DNA from: Brachypodium distachyon
Lineage: Eukaryota; Streptophyta; Magnoliopsida; Poales; Poaceae
Assembly: GCF_000005505.3 (NCBI RefSeq)
Contig: NC_016134.3
Coordinates: forward strand, 43,005,150-43,069,149
Direction: 5' to 3'
DNA: 64,000 nucleotides
Position 1 is the first letter of the stretch. Every line of letters starts with the position of its first letter. The notes under the pieces are model-generated. The model was not told the DNA's origin. It saw only the letters and a list, made by a program, of their open reading frames with translations, and did not search any database. Below, in pieces: positions 1 through 11,500 of this stretch. Both the position numbers and the translations under genes were made by a program.

Positions 1-304
1 AGCTTCTCTCGGAAATTCAGCTTCATGCTGGTTTCTGAAGAAACCGAAGCCGAAAAGAAGGGGGCCCATGTTGATTTATAGTATCCAAGATGATCAATGA
101 AGAACGCAGACTCCCAATACCTCGCAATCCTATGTGTGTATAATCCTTCATGGAAACATATGTTTTATCTTGAATGCCACTTCCGATGAAACGCCAGGGT
201 GGAAGTGTGCTGTAGATGATTGTCAAGAGCTTCACAAGTGTGCTAAGTTTCTACAGGTGTATCGTACATGGTGTCTAGCTAGTGGCCTGGATCGACAATT
301 TATA
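1..304 (-). ncRNA. Putative 21-PHAS locus (miR2118-type target at 111-132)
   Basis: The plus strand at 111-132 resembles miR2118 (ATACCTCGCAATCCTA at its 3' part), so a minus-strand transcript would carry the target. A TATAAATT box lies on the minus strand at 297-304, about 165 bp upstream. The predicted cut falls between 120 and 121, and the phasiRNA body leaves the window on the left. The segment from the site to about 540 is similar to units at 1,460-1,940, 5,840-6,340 and 6,680-7,080. No ORF is convincing. The class is inferred from known grass miR2118/21-PHAS biology. Confidence 0.6.
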
Positions 305-309
305 GAGGT

Positions 310-1210
310 AGGGGCTTGAGTCGTGCCTTATCATGGTCATGGTCAGTTGGTCGATCAGGTGCTTATCCTTGGGATCTTTTCTTTTTTGAAACGACAAATG
401 CACTTAAGCACATCAGTGAAATCTGACTGATTGGGTCATGCATGCATCTTATTGTCCATGCATGGATTAATTGGTGACCTCACCTCTACATATGTATACC
501 TGAAGAGTTTTGATTCAGATCAGCGTCGAAATCACTAATCGATCATTAATACACATGGCCCTATCCTCCGACACTCCCTCCATCGAGGCCGCCGCGACAG
601 CCTCCCTCTGCCTGAGGCCAGCCTCCTCGCGCCCGACGCGGCATTGCTCTCTCAGGCTGCCTCCATTGAAATTTCATTGACTGCGGATGAATTTGGTCCC
701 ATGCAGATTTGCTTAGCTTTTGGTTCCATGCAAATTCGTTTAGTTCCATACAAATTTCATAGACGGCGGATGAATATTTTTTTTATCTCATAGATTTCTT
801 AGTTCTGAAATAGGATTGTGACTCTTTTTTTTTTTGTAAATTTGTTGTTGTTTGTACATAATTTCATTCGCTCCATTGAAGGTTCGTAAATTTCTCATTG
901 ATATCTTGTTGAAATTTCATAGATATATCATTGAAATCCATGATTTTGTTTTCGCACCGATCGCATTTCATACAAATCTTATTGAAATTTCACAAATACA
1001 ACATTGAAAACCCAAACGTGCAATTCTTTCATTGATACATCATTTAAAATATGTGTATATCATTGAACTTTCATTGACAAGTCATTTAAAATTTAATTCG
1101 TTAGCATCAGCCATTTCAATGGTATAACAATAAAAAAATCGTTGGCACCAATCATTGCAAAACTCGTTTAAATAGAAAAGTGTAGTGCGGTTTCATCCAC
1201 AAAAAGTTAA
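310..1210. other. Gene-free AT-rich stretch
   Basis: No gene is seen. Positions about 395-540 are a copy of a PHAS upstream segment also found at 1,805-1,925 and 6,190-6,330. It contains GGGTCATGCATGCATC and GGATTAATTGGTGACC in the same order in all three copies. From about 660 to 1,130 the DNA is low complexity, with many variants of ATTGAAATTTCAT. Confidence 0.6.
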
Positions 1211-1220
1211 GGGCATAAAT

Positions 1221-1610
1221 GAAAAATTGTCAAATGCTCTAGTTCCGTTCATTAGAATCAGATTGGATGCTCAAGGTTGCTTCGAAGCATGACACTGTGT
1301 GAGAGCACCTCATGGTTACGTAGCACTAGAAATCTCCTCTTGTTCGGTTGTATCTCATGGTTACGTAGCACTAGAAATCTCCTCTTGTTCGGTTGTATCT
1401 CACCGAAACACAAGGCGTCCATGTTGAACCAAAAGGATCTGGTTCTCTCAAGTAGCACGTGGATTCCTGATACCTCACAATCCTATATGACCAGGCATGT
1501 AGATGCACTGAAGAGGGATTCCGCATGGAAGAAGCAGCGAGAGTGGGTGCAGTGTGTCGTATATATACCTGGTGCCTCGCTACCTAGTGGTCCTGGGCAA
1601 TATATTTATA
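1221..1610 (-). ncRNA. Putative 21-PHAS locus (target at 1464-1485)
   Basis: The miRNA-like strand at 1464-1485 reads TTCCTGATACCTCACAATCC at its start, among the better matches in the window. A perfect minus-strand TATAAATA box sits at 1603-1610, 118 bp upstream of the target. The predicted cut is between 1473 and 1474. The body runs leftward and includes the 45-bp tandem repeat. A plus-strand locus starts about 300 bp to the right, so the two promoters are divergent. Confidence 0.7.
1309..1398. repeat. 45-bp perfect tandem duplication
   Basis: Two identical 45-bp units (1309-1353 and 1354-1398), each starting CTCATGGTTACGTAGCAC. They lie in the predicted phasiRNA-producing part of the locus whose target is at 1464-1485. 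Confidence 0.95.
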
Positions 1611-1910
1611 GAGCTGGCCTGCATACAGAGCCATGCCATGTCAAGGGTCTTGTGCTTCATTAATCATGTTAAATACCTTTCTCTGTCATGACACTATGGT
1701 CATGTGCTTAACGTACCTATTTTTTAAAATTCTACATGTTGATTGAAATCACACAAGCTTTGTGGTATTTTAATTCCAGAGGGAAGTTGAAATTTATATG
1801 TTGATGCTGGACAAATGCACTTAAGCACATCAGTGAAATCTGAATGATTGGGTCATGCATGCATCTTATTGTCCATGCATGGATTAATTAATTGGTGACC
1901 TCACCTCTAC

Positions 1911-2335
1911 ATATATATATAGCTTTAAATTGTCAAGGCCACCCCCGCCCCCCGTACCAGTAAGAGAATGCTAGCGGTGAGGTTGTCTTATATTCTGCAC
2001 AATCTTTTCCTCATCCATGGCGTAGCATGAATTCACTGTCCATTTCCCAACTGTATGGGCTGTAACAGATATAGAATTGCGAGGCACCAGGAAACCTCAT
2101 GCTTCCAAAATAGTCAGATGCACACCAGGAAATCCAAACTCTGGTGTCGCACATGCTTCAGCAAGCTGACTCACCTAGCTGTCGCGCCGCAACGTTGAAG
2201 CTTATGGTTCAGGAATTACCAACTGCAGGCAATTGGATAGAGTCAGTTACCGAGTTGGGTTAGGGGATGAGGTGTCGGTGAGGATCGGTCGGATTTGTCC
2301 CGGCGCCGTTGGCCGGCAGCGGCGATTCGTTTCCG
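1911..2335 (+). ncRNA. Putative plus-strand 21-PHAS locus (target at 2072-2093)
   Basis: The plus strand itself reads as a miR2118 target (GAATTGCGAGGCACCAGGAA within 2074-2093). A TATATATATAG box at 1911-1921 lies about 150 bp upstream. The predicted cut is between 2083 and 2084. The promoter abuts that of the minus-strand locus at 1,464, giving a head-to-head pair. The body runs into GC-rich unassigned sequence. Confidence 0.5.
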
Positions 2336-2339
2336 TCCT

Positions 2340-2632
2340 GGCTCATGGCGGAGGGAGCACTGATTTTGGGGCGGCAGCCGGCAGACGACTTCTCCGCCGT
2401 ATGGATGGATGCATACGGCGGCCGAGCGATCAGAGCGATGGTGGTGCTTGCTGGGCTTGGGCTGCAGTGCAGAGATGGTGGCTGGGGCGCTGGGCTGGGC
2501 AGTTTGCACGTTGGGCCTGGGGTGTTTTGTTCGGCCTGGGGGCTAAGCCTTTTCAGAATTAAGTTCTGTGGGCTAAGACATTTCCTATATACCCTGTGTT
2601 GCGTTGCGCACCTGGGCTGGGACTGATACTAA
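2340..2632. other. GC-rich stretch, no gene recognised
   Basis: Overlapping short ORFs in several frames are low-complexity and G-rich, with no recognisable domain. It could be a captured gene fragment, but I cannot name a source. Confidence 0.4.
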
Positions 2633-2638
2633 AAAAAG

Positions 2639-2717
2639 CTGACCGAAGGAGATTTCTCTAAAAAAAAAACTGACCGAAGGAGATTAATCTAAAAAAAAAA
2701 AGCTGACCGAAGGAGAT
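2639..2717. mobile_element. Three copies of a 15-bp word separated by A-rich inserts
   Basis: CTGACCGAAGGAGAT occurs perfectly at 2639-2653, 2670-2684 and 2703-2717. The two spacers (16 and 18 bp) are mostly poly(A). This looks like two successive extremely short retroposition events, each leaving a 15-bp target duplication and little but an A-tail. A tandem duplication of one A-rich unit is an alternative. Confidence 0.6.
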
Positions 2718-2974
2718 GAGAACTGAACTTGCGATTCATTTCCAAGTTGTAAATTAGCAAAATTTAGAACATGGAACCGATTTCTTGTAAATTAGCAAAA
2801 TTTATGTTTTAATTTTTTTTCTGAAGATCAAAAACCATGTAGTTAATACATGGATAGAAACTTAGGCTTGTAAATTTCCGTAAATACTAAGATTTGTGAG
2901 CCAAGCAAAAAAAAAATCACAAAAAGAATTATGCGACAAGTCCCTATAATATAAATTTGTAACTTGTTATACTA

Positions 2975-3095
2975 CCTCCGTCCAACAAAAGATATCTCAA
3001 CTTTGACCAAATTTGAATGCATCTATACACTAAGTAATGTCTAAATCCATCTAAATTTTGACAAACTTGAGACATTTTTTGTTGGATGGAGGGAG
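2975..3095. mobile_element. Stowaway-type MITE
   Basis: Terminal inverted repeats CCTCCGTCCAACAAAAGAT and the complementary TTTTTTGTTGGATGGAGGGAG flank about 120 bp. TA dinucleotides at 2973-2974 and 3096-3097 are the target duplication typical of Tc1/mariner-derived Stowaway MITEs. It has no coding capacity. Confidence 0.9.
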
Positions 3096-3453
3096 TACGT
3101 TTTCTCGCACCAGAACTTTACAAGGCCTAGTTTCTATCCATGTGCTACTTGCGTGAATTTCTTAAAGATAAAAAACTATTTTGGCTAAGGTTTTAGAAAT
3201 TGAGTTTATACGGTCCCACGTCTAGCATGTTACCTTCCGGCACAGCTCCTCTGACTTACGGCACGGTGCCTAATTTGGGTCACCGTCAAGTTGAACCCAC
3301 AACTGAAGGGCCCACCTGTCAGTGACTCAAAGGCACTCTGCAGTACTGCAGATAATCCATAGCGGTTCCCTCCCTGCGCTATCAAGTATTGCCCTAAAGT
3401 TTGGGCTGCAAGCATTAATACTACCCATCGATAATGAACCAGCCTTTCAACCT

Positions 3454-3853
3454 TATAAAAGCAAGAGCATGCAACGGCCACGTTTGATGTGTGTAGTGTG
3501 GGCTGTGTGGAGGTGAAGCTCTGAAACCATGACTGCTCATGAATATTCCATTTTTCTATCCCTTCGTCACCTTTTACATCTAGCAGTTTGAGGATTGGGA
3601 GGCATAAAAAAGTTGGTTCTCTAGAAAGATGGCTGCAATTGAAAAATACTAGGAATATAAATCCATGTTTCAGAGCCCACTAGAAGGGGATGTAAACACG
3701 AGAAAACTTTCACAGTGCTATTTAGTTTTAGTTGTGAAAAAGCGGAATGTTAAGATATGTATCAAACATGTGTATAGGTAGAGATGCGGTTGGGTTTGTA
3801 ATTCTCAGAGGGTTAGACGTTTGAGTCAAGCATGTGTAAACTGAACCGAATAT
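3454..3853 (+). ncRNA. Putative plus-strand 21-PHAS locus (target at 3590-3611)
   Basis: The plus strand carries GAGGATTGGGAGGCAT at 3590-3605, complementary to the centre and 3' half of miR2118. The part facing the miRNA 5' end is an A run, so pairing there is poor. A TATAAAA box at 3454-3460 lies 130 bp upstream. The whole segment from about 3,400 is duplicated at 7,245-7,483, where pairing at that end is better. The predicted cut is between 3601 and 3602. Confidence 0.55.
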
Positions 3854-4139
3854 ATAAACACGGCGTAGTCCAAATAGACTGAAAACAAAATAGAAATAGA
3901 CACGCAGAGCACCTAGTGTGGCCTATTGCAGTATTACGGGGAGGAGCGTCCGTAGTCATGCCCAGGAATGTCAGCTTCGGCTAAACCTCTCATTAACAAT
4001 CATCATGCCTGGGTGTCATTGATAGTGGATCCGCCGAATTCCATAACACGAAATAACATGAAAAGATAAATACAAAAAGAGGAGACAATTTTTTTTTGTT
4101 TCACTAGACTGCATATATTTCAATACGAGTTAATTTTTC

Positions 4140-5125
4140 TGAATTTGATAAATTTTGCCTAAAAAGAAAGAAAATGAGCAAGCACATAAAACATCTTTCA
4201 TAAAATGCTCTTTCGCGAGCGCAGGCGTCGCCGCCTCCCTCCTCGGTCGTCTCCCTTCGCCGTGCGGCCGCACAGCGATGCATCACGTACCTTCTCAGAC
4301 GAACGAACCCCCTGCCCAGCGTCGCCTTCTTCCGGCCCCAAGCCGCCGCTGCCATTGCGCACCTCTGCTCCTCCCCACCATCTCCGGCGGCTGAGGGCCA
4401 CTCCTCGACCATGGAGCACTTAATTTGTGGTTCCGCAACTACCTCCATGTCTCTTGCCCCACTTTCCTTCGATGCGGCTCCCTCCTCATGCTCGGCCTCC
4501 TTGCCGTTGCTACCCAGATGGCCGTGTTGGATACCTAAGCCGTCGAGGATCTGCTGCCGCCTGTTGGTGCTGGTAGACATCATCGTGATATCGTCCGGCG
4601 ACGTTTGCCGCCGTGGGCTTGCCGCCGGCATGCATAGACAAGCTTGTCGATGCCGTCGCGGTCACCCTCGGCCCCAAAGGTAGGTTCTTTTGCTCGCCTC
4701 GTCTCTGAGTGCAGATGTATGAGTACGTCTCCTTTCAGATTTTCGCTAATGTTTTCTATCTACCAATACAGTGAAGTAAAGAATTACCACATATGGATCT
4801 CTTTTCCCCTCGTAGTTAAAAACTGATTAAAGTGGGAACTAGATGCAAAATGTTGGGTTAACTGTACACAATGGTTTATGACTTGAATCCATTAATTTGT
4901 GCTAATATTTTATAATGTTAGGAATCGGATGTTATTTTCCAATTGGCCTTAGGATGTTTCACTAGCTAGAAGCTTCTATTTTGAACATTCAGTGAATGTT
5001 GGTTGTTCTTTTTTGCACAATTTAGTCCGGTAATTTGACAATAGAACTAGATATTTGTCGTTCTTTTTGCACAATTTAGTCCGATGATTTTACTAATCCA
5101 TGTCTCAACATTCAGTTACTGTTGA
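4140..5125 (+). pseudogene. CPN60 first-exon pseudogene (duplicate of 8.25-9.2 kb)
   Basis: Matches the 5' UTR, first exon and first part of intron 1 of the intact gene at 8,593. The ATG is at 4447 and the exon would end at 4679 before GTAGGTTC, the same donor as the intact copy. The reading frame starts MSLAPLSF and keeps the transit-peptide region. It then shifts near 4,630, where a small insertion turns the apical start of the chaperonin domain (AAGINKLAD in the intact copy) into an unrelated frame. Similarity ends in intron 1 at about 5,125 and no later exons follow. Its neighbours repeat the order seen beside the intact gene: plus-strand PHAS locus, then CPN60 exon 1. Confidence 0.85.
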
Positions 5126-5319
5126 AATATTTGTTGTTCTGCAACTACATCCATGTCTCACAAATATCGCATAAGAGGGGAGAGGCATAAGCACGAACCC
5201 TGATTCGGCAAACCTAACTTTTTAATGTTGGGTGGGGAAAACACTATAGTTTAATATTAGATGGGACAAATACACTGCGATTTTATTTTTTGGTAATTTC
5301 TATTATAAAAGTTTTTTTT

Positions 5320-5795
5320 TTAATTACTGGGTGGGGCGGGCCATTCCCAATCTTCCTGTTGGGCCTGCCCCGGAGCAGCACCGCCCCTGGAAGATTCCGC
5401 TGCGCCGCCACCTTGCCGGGCACGAGGAGCAGAGGGGCTTGCATGCTTGGAACAGCCAGCCCCCGCTTGAACTGAAGGAGCCGCCAACCCCGGCCCCCGG
5501 GGCGACACCAGCTGCCACGGCGGGAGTTGATGATCCCATGTTCCTGACTTCCTGGTCGCCTGGTCGCCAAGCATTGGCGACGTAGGCTGCGGAATAGGCC
5601 AGATGTTCAGACCAGCAAGATGTTGAGGAGCCGCAGGACGCTGCTTCCGTATCCGTCGACCTCGTCATCTTCTGCTCTCGCTGCCGCGGCCACCCTGTCC
5701 GCCGTCCATCAGAACGTCGCGGAAGGAGAGGGGGGAAGAGCTTGGTGACGACGAAAGAGCCAAATCCTGCTGTAGCCGACAACAGACTAAAAGGC
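5320..5795. other. GC-rich unassigned stretch
   Basis: A GC-rich island with overlapping ORFs on both strands, the longest being 152 codons on the minus strand at 5324-5782. No domain is recognisable, and its proline/serine/glycine-rich composition fits either a captured fragment or chance. It lies in the body of the PHAS locus at 5,840. Confidence 0.35.
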
Positions 5796-6007
5796 CTCTA
5801 TTTTCTGGCGGACAAAGAAAAACAAGAGGCACATCGTCCCTCCTGATACCTCACAATCCTATTTGATCAGACATTCAGGCATGGAAACAGATCTACATCT
5901 TGCATGCATTGCCATGGAAGAACTACATCTAGCTAGAGTGGGTGCAGTGTGTCGTATATATACCTGAAGCCTGGTGCCTAGCCACACAGTGGCCTGGGCA
6001 ATTTATA
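5597..6007 (-). ncRNA. Putative 21-PHAS locus (target at 5840-5861)
   Basis: The plus strand reads TCCTGATACCTCACAATCC from 5841, nearly identical to the 1,464 site. A minus-strand TATAAATT box occupies 6000-6007, 139 bp upstream. The interval between site and TATA shares GGGTGCAGTGTGTCGTATAT with the 1,464 unit, so the two are recent duplicates. The predicted cut is between 5849 and 5850. The body enters the GC-rich stretch. Confidence 0.7.
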
Positions 6008-6434
6008 GAGCTGGCCTGCATACTGATCGAGCGTCTGAGCCATGCCATGTCTGGTCCTGTGCTTAATCATCATAAAGACCTTTTCTGTCATGAAACTATA
6101 TGGTCATGTGTGCTTAATGTACCTTTCTTTTTCATGTTGATTGAAAGCTGAACTTTGTCGTCTTTTTTTTTTCCACGGGAAAGCTGAAATTTATATAGTG
6201 ATACAGGAGAAATGCACATCAGTGGAATCTGAATAACTGGGTCATGCATGCATCTCATCGTCCATGGATTAATTGGTGACCTGTACATATATATACCTCA
6301 AGAGTTTTGAATCACATCCGTGTCGAAATCAACACACGCTTTAGAACCAGACGAGGGACCATTGGTGTCCGGTTTCAGCACTTGGGAGACGAAAAGTATA
6401 CGAATAAAATTAAAGGAGCATTCGCTTACTTTTC

Positions 6435-6867
6435 GATAAGTCAAGGTACAAAAACATACTTTTCTCCTATTAGTATTACCGTTTTATTGATTACGACTTG
6501 ATGAAAAAAAGGTGGAATATGCCGGGTACCGAAGAGATGGAGCCACATCCCTGTCCATCGCTCAGCCACTATGAATGCACCGCTATAGGCACTCATCAAG
6601 CCTAGCAGTAATCTCTTTTGCCTGCAAAGTGTCCGTGTCGATTTACAGTATTTGGGAGAGTAATTGTGGAACACAGATTCCCAATATCTCTCAATCCTAT
6701 TCCTATATGAACCGGGCGTTGAAACAGATTGATCTTGGATGCCACTGCCGTGGATCTGTGGATGAACCAGAATGCATGGGTGTGTACTGTAAGTGATTGC
6801 AAGAGCTTCACTAGCCTTCTAACTTTCGGTAGGTGTATCTTCTACATGGTGGCTCAGGCAATTTATA
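6435..6867 (-). ncRNA. Putative 21-PHAS locus (target at 6678-6699)
   Basis: TTCCCAATATCTCTCAATCC begins at 6678. The minus-strand TATAAATT box is at 6860-6867 (161 bp upstream). It is closest to the locus at 111, sharing GATTGCAAGAGCTTCAC-like sequence between site and TATA. The predicted cut is between 6687 and 6688. Confidence 0.65.
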
Positions 6868-7106
6868 GAGGTAGGGCACAGAGCCATGCCACATATCATG
6901 ATCGGTGCTTATATTATAAAGACCTTCTCTTCCTAAAACTGTGGTATGTGGTTTTTCCCCATGTTGGTTGCCAACTTGCAATCCCATAAATTTGGTTTGC
7001 CTTTTCTTTTCCCAAAGGAAAGCTTCAATTAATTTATACACTAACAGATCGATGACAGTGTAAATACTACTCCAACGCACTAGTAAATTTTACGGTAAAA
7101 CGCCTT

Positions 7107-7161
7107 TTTTTTTTTTGAGGAATCGGGCAGTTGGGGCTGCCATTTCATTCAAGGAGTTTTG
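7107..7161 (-). mobile_element. Probable LINE 3'-end fragment
   Basis: A run of T followed by GAGGAATCGGGCAG and CCATTTCATTCAAGGAG resembles the 3' end and poly(A) tail of minus-strand LINE copies elsewhere in the window (for example at 37,041). It is very short and no target duplication was found. Confidence 0.35.
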
Positions 7162-7294
7162 CTAAGCTTTTAAAATTGGTTTCATATAGACCTAGGACAT
7201 CTAGCATTTTCCACCCGTGGGCTGTCAAGTTTTGACTGGAGTCTAGGCTGCAAGCATTAATATTGCCCATCGATAGAACTAGCCATCTCAACCT

Positions 7295-7725
7295 TATAAA
7301 AGCACGAAGATGCAACGGGCCTCGCTTGATACAAAGTTTTGTGTAGTGCTGTGTCAAACAAAAAGAGTAGGTGTAGTGAGGAGGCCAAACCCTGAAATTA
7401 TTGCTGCTCATTGGAGATTTCATTTTTCTATGATTTGGCCACTTCGTACATCTAGAAACTACAGGATTGATAGGCATCAGGAATTTAGTTCTCCAGAAAA
7501 TTAGAATAGGTAGAAAAACAGTAAAAACTCAAGCATCAGTTTTTCTGAAGCAATGAGAAAGATGTTGACACAAGTCTTTTGCTTGGATGAATCCAGTGAC
7601 GACTCCCCCCTCGTTGGCGTCTAGAGCATGAAACTTTCCTTTAGAGGACAGACAAGCATGATGATGTTTCTTGTTGTCTTTGTCCTCCATTGCAGCTGCC
7701 TGTGAAGCTGATAGTCTTAGAAGAG
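7295..7725 (+). ncRNA. Putative plus-strand 21-PHAS locus (target at 7462-7483)
   Basis: The plus strand reads CAGGATTGATAGGCATCAGG from 7462, a good miR2118 target. The TATAAAA box at 7295-7301 is 161 bp upstream. This is the duplicate of the 3,590 locus: TGCAAGCATTAATA and CCTTATAAAAGCA are common to both. The predicted cut is between 7473 and 7474. Transcription runs toward the CPN60 gene 1.1 kb downstream. Confidence 0.65.
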
Positions 7726-7729
7726 GTGG

Positions 7730-8240
7730 TCGGGGGAATGCCAACACAAAAAATCCATGCAAAGCTGCAAAAGGTGTTTGAGGAATACACTAAGCGCGAC
7801 GGTGCTTGTGTTTGAGCATCACCCCTCCTTGCGCGCCCGTGACAGATTTATCTTCTTCTTTCGTTTCCACAATAGCTTTCAGAGGCTTCTTTTTTTAATT
7901 GAACGCATGGCGTAGCTAGGACCTCTCACTCATGTTTGAGCCTATGTTACCTAGGGCCCAAAAAGGATAATTCTAGAATGCCAAGGCAATTTACCTTTTC
8001 TCTGGTGCATGCTCAAAGACTTATTTTCCTGTTTAAGTTTCATAAAATGGAACGGAATTTCTGTCGTCCCTGTCTCTCTAAAAGTGTAGACGTGAGAAAA
8101 GTTCAACGGTGACACATATGTTTTGAGAAGGAAAATCATGTGAAATAAAAAATGAAAGACATGTGCATTTTTTTTGTAACTAGATGATTATATAGGAGTA
8201 TTGCTTTGTTAAAAATACAGGTGCAAATGTTTCATGCGAT
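7730..8240. other. Upstream region of CPN60, no gene seen
   Basis: No convincing ORF is present. From about 8,245 the sequence matches the region upstream of the pseudogene exon (4,155 onward), including AAAGAAAATGAGCAAG. That match likely marks the start of the duplicated promoter/5' UTR. I could not fix a TATA box with confidence. Confidence 0.4.
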
Positions 8241-8592
8241 AATTTTTGCCAAATAAGAAAGAAAATGAGCAAGTAGATAAATCTTCTTTCCTAAAACCCT
8301 CGCACACACTACTCCCCTCTCCTTCCTTGACTGCACAGTTCACACACTCACCTGCTCGTCGCGAGCGCAGGCGCCGCCGCCTCCCTGCCCAGCCGCCTCC
8401 CTTCGCCGTGCGGCCGCAACGCTATACGCCGCGGGCCTTCTGAGACGATACGAATCCCCCGCCCGAGCGCCGCCTTCTTCCGGCCCCAAGCTGCCGCCGC
8501 CGCCGCACGTCGGTGCCTCCCCACCATCTCCGGCGGCCGAGGCCCACTCCTCGACCCTGGAGCACACAATTTGTGGTTCCGCAACTACCTCC

Positions 8593-11500
8593 ATGTCTCT
8601 TACCCCACTTTCCTTTGCCGCGCCCCCCTCCTCCTGCTCCGCCTCCTTGCCGTTGCTACCCAGATGGCCGTGTCGGATACCTAAGCGGGCTAGGGCCTGC
8701 CGCCGCCTGGCTGTGCGGGCAGACGTCAAGGTGATATCGTCCGGCGACGCTTGCCGCCGTGGACTCGCCGCCGGCATAAACAAGCTCGCCGACGCCGTCG
8801 CGGTCACTCTCGGCCCCAAAGGTAGGTTCTTTTGTTGGCGTTGTCATTGGGACCAGATGTATCACCATAATTGAGTCTCTGTTAGAATTTTTGCTACACT
8901 GCATTTAGATAATTGTTGCTACCTAGGAATACAGCGTGGTAACGGATTGTCACATATGGATTTCTTTTCCCTTTGTAGTTAAAAACTGATCAAGGTGGGA
9001 ACTTTAGTGCAATTTGGATGCAAAATGTTGGGTTAACTGTACGCGATGGTTCATGCGTTGAATCCATTTGTGCTAATATTTTAGAGTCGTGAATTGGATG
9101 TTATATTTTAATCGGACTCAGGATGTTTCACTAGAAGTTACTATTTGAAGATTCAGTTATGGTAATTAGTCCGGTAATTTTACAATAGGACTAGATACTT
9201 TATGTTTACCTGTCCCGTTCTGTTGAAATACGTGTCTTAGTCCCCACTTGGAAGCAACAGTCTGAACTCTGAAGTCTTAAATCTGAAACTGTTTTCTCAG
9301 TATCTTTCCTGCTACTATGCAATTGCTCTATTCTTCTGCAAATTGTGACAGTGTAATTCAGTGCATGTAAGTTCTAAAGCTTATAAGGGATTGTTTACCC
9401 TCTGTATAAGATATAAATTTGATGAAGCTGTCAGCCTTAAATCCAGCGTATATTAGAAATTGACCTAACGCACTGTTAGCTTAGACATAGGATGACCAAA
9501 TGATGCCTTTTGCGTTCTTACTCTTCCTGGTTAAATCTGTTACCTCTGGCACATAGGTTTATATGATGTTCCTGTTGTTTGAATCATATTTGCCTGAAGC
9601 CATGAACAATTTTTTTGATTGTCTTGTAGTGCTATTGATTGTTGAAAACATAAAAGTTTGCTGCAGGGAGGAATGTTGTCATCGACCAAGACGATGTCCC
9701 TAAAGTAATTAATGATGGTGTAACAATTGCCAAGGCTATAGAACTGCCAAATGCACTTGAGCATGCAGGTGCCATGTTACTTCAAGAGGTAGGTTTTTAA
9801 TGTTTTCAAAATCTTAAATTTGTAATATCACTGCTGCTTAATCACTGGAAACTTGTTAACCAGATAGCATCCAAGACAAACAGTACTGTTGGTGATGGAA
9901 CCACAACAGCAATAATTTTAGCCCGAGAAATCATCAACCTTGGGTTGTTGGCAGTTGCCAATGGTGCTAACCCAGTTGCTCTGAGAAAAGGCATTGACAA
10001 AGCTGTTCATGAACTGATAGGGATCTTAAAGACTAAGTGTATCCCTGTGAGTACAAAGGAGGACATAAAAGGTACTCTTCGTCTCCTGACGAGTCCCATA
10101 TCCTAGGTGAAAAAACAAGAGAGTATAAGAATGAAGAAGCAACTACTGGGTTTCGTCTGACATCTGCAAAACTGATTATCATCGCTAAGCTGAAATAGTG
10201 TGTGTTTGAAATGGAACTGCACCCTATACATCCTAAGTTGTAAAGGAAGCACGCTATCATTTACCCCCTTTTCCCTTCTAAAAACATTCTGTAATTGTAA
10301 AATGAAATATGGAGTATGGATGCATGCAATTGAACTGTTGAACAGGGTCAGACTAGTCATATTGCTAAATCTTCAAATTTCAATTTCAGCCGTCGCTTCA
10401 ATATCAGCTGGTAATGATGAATATGTTGGCAATCTCATTGCTGATGCATTGGAGAAGATAGGTCCTGATGGAATAATCAAAATTGAGTCCTCATCTTCAA
10501 TATACACTACAGTTGAGGTGCAAGAAGGGATGAAGGTATATTTTTGTTGCCAGTAATGAATTACAACTATATTTAGTGGATCTGACAAAGCAAGGCATCT
10601 CAAACAATTGTCAAGTAATTTGATTGTTTTAGATAATTCAACAGTGCAAAAAGTGTATGTTCAAGATTTTCGGTTACATGAAAACATAAATGTAGAGTGG
10701 CAAGCTCATAAGAATTTCTTCAAAAAATAAAAACTATCAGAACAGTATACTAATTAATTAATGATACTCCATTTGATCCCTGCAGATAGACAAGGGTTAT
10801 ATTTCTCCTCATTTCATCACAAATCCAGACAAAGCAATTGTTGAATTTGAAAATGCTAGAGTGCTTTTAACTGATCAACGGGTGAATGAAATCCAAGAGA
10901 TACTTCCTTTGCTGGAGAAGACCACACAGTTGAGTGTCCCTCTGTTGATTATTGCCGAGGATGTTTCGCATACAGTGTACTCAACTCTGGTTCTTAACAA
11001 ACTGAATGGATTACTAAATGTCGCGGTGGTCAAATGTCCTGGTTTGGGAGATGAAAAGAAGGCTATTCTTCAAGATATTGCTATTATGACAGGTGAACTT
11101 GCAGATTTAGTACTGTAATGTTTCATGCCTACAAATTTTATGCTGCTTGCGTTATTTTGCCCATCAAAGTACATAATTTTGTTTTAGAGTGTGATATGTT
11201 TACTGGATTGATATTATTTCCTAAAAGCCCTTTGTATACATTTTTATCAGTGGCTTGTGACATTCCTCTCTGATGGGCTACTAAGATGAGCCTTTTCTTG
11301 TATTTGGTTTCTTCTTTATAACTTCCACTGATGTTTTCGGGCATCATAAGGACTACTCTTCATTTTGCATTTGCATGGTGCTTTGCTTTGTGGAATTATC
11401 TAGTTCCCTTAGTGCCCGATTACAGCCTAAGTACTTCTCTTCAATTAAGCAGGTGCAGATTTCTTTGTTAGTGACCTTGGTTGGGGTCTTCAAGCTATTA

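Noticed and set aside
1464..1485. The miR2118-like motifs as MIR2118 genes rather than targets
   Set aside because: A MIRNA gene needs a near-complementary arm within roughly 100 nt. I looked around the 1,464 and 60,466 copies and found none, and the TATA boxes lie on the strand that carries the target, not the miRNA.
4104..4631. 175-codon minus-strand ORF
   Set aside because: It is the antisense shadow of the GC-rich CPN60 exon 1 and 5' UTR copy; the equivalent antisense frame at 8,340-8,819 differs in sequence and length.
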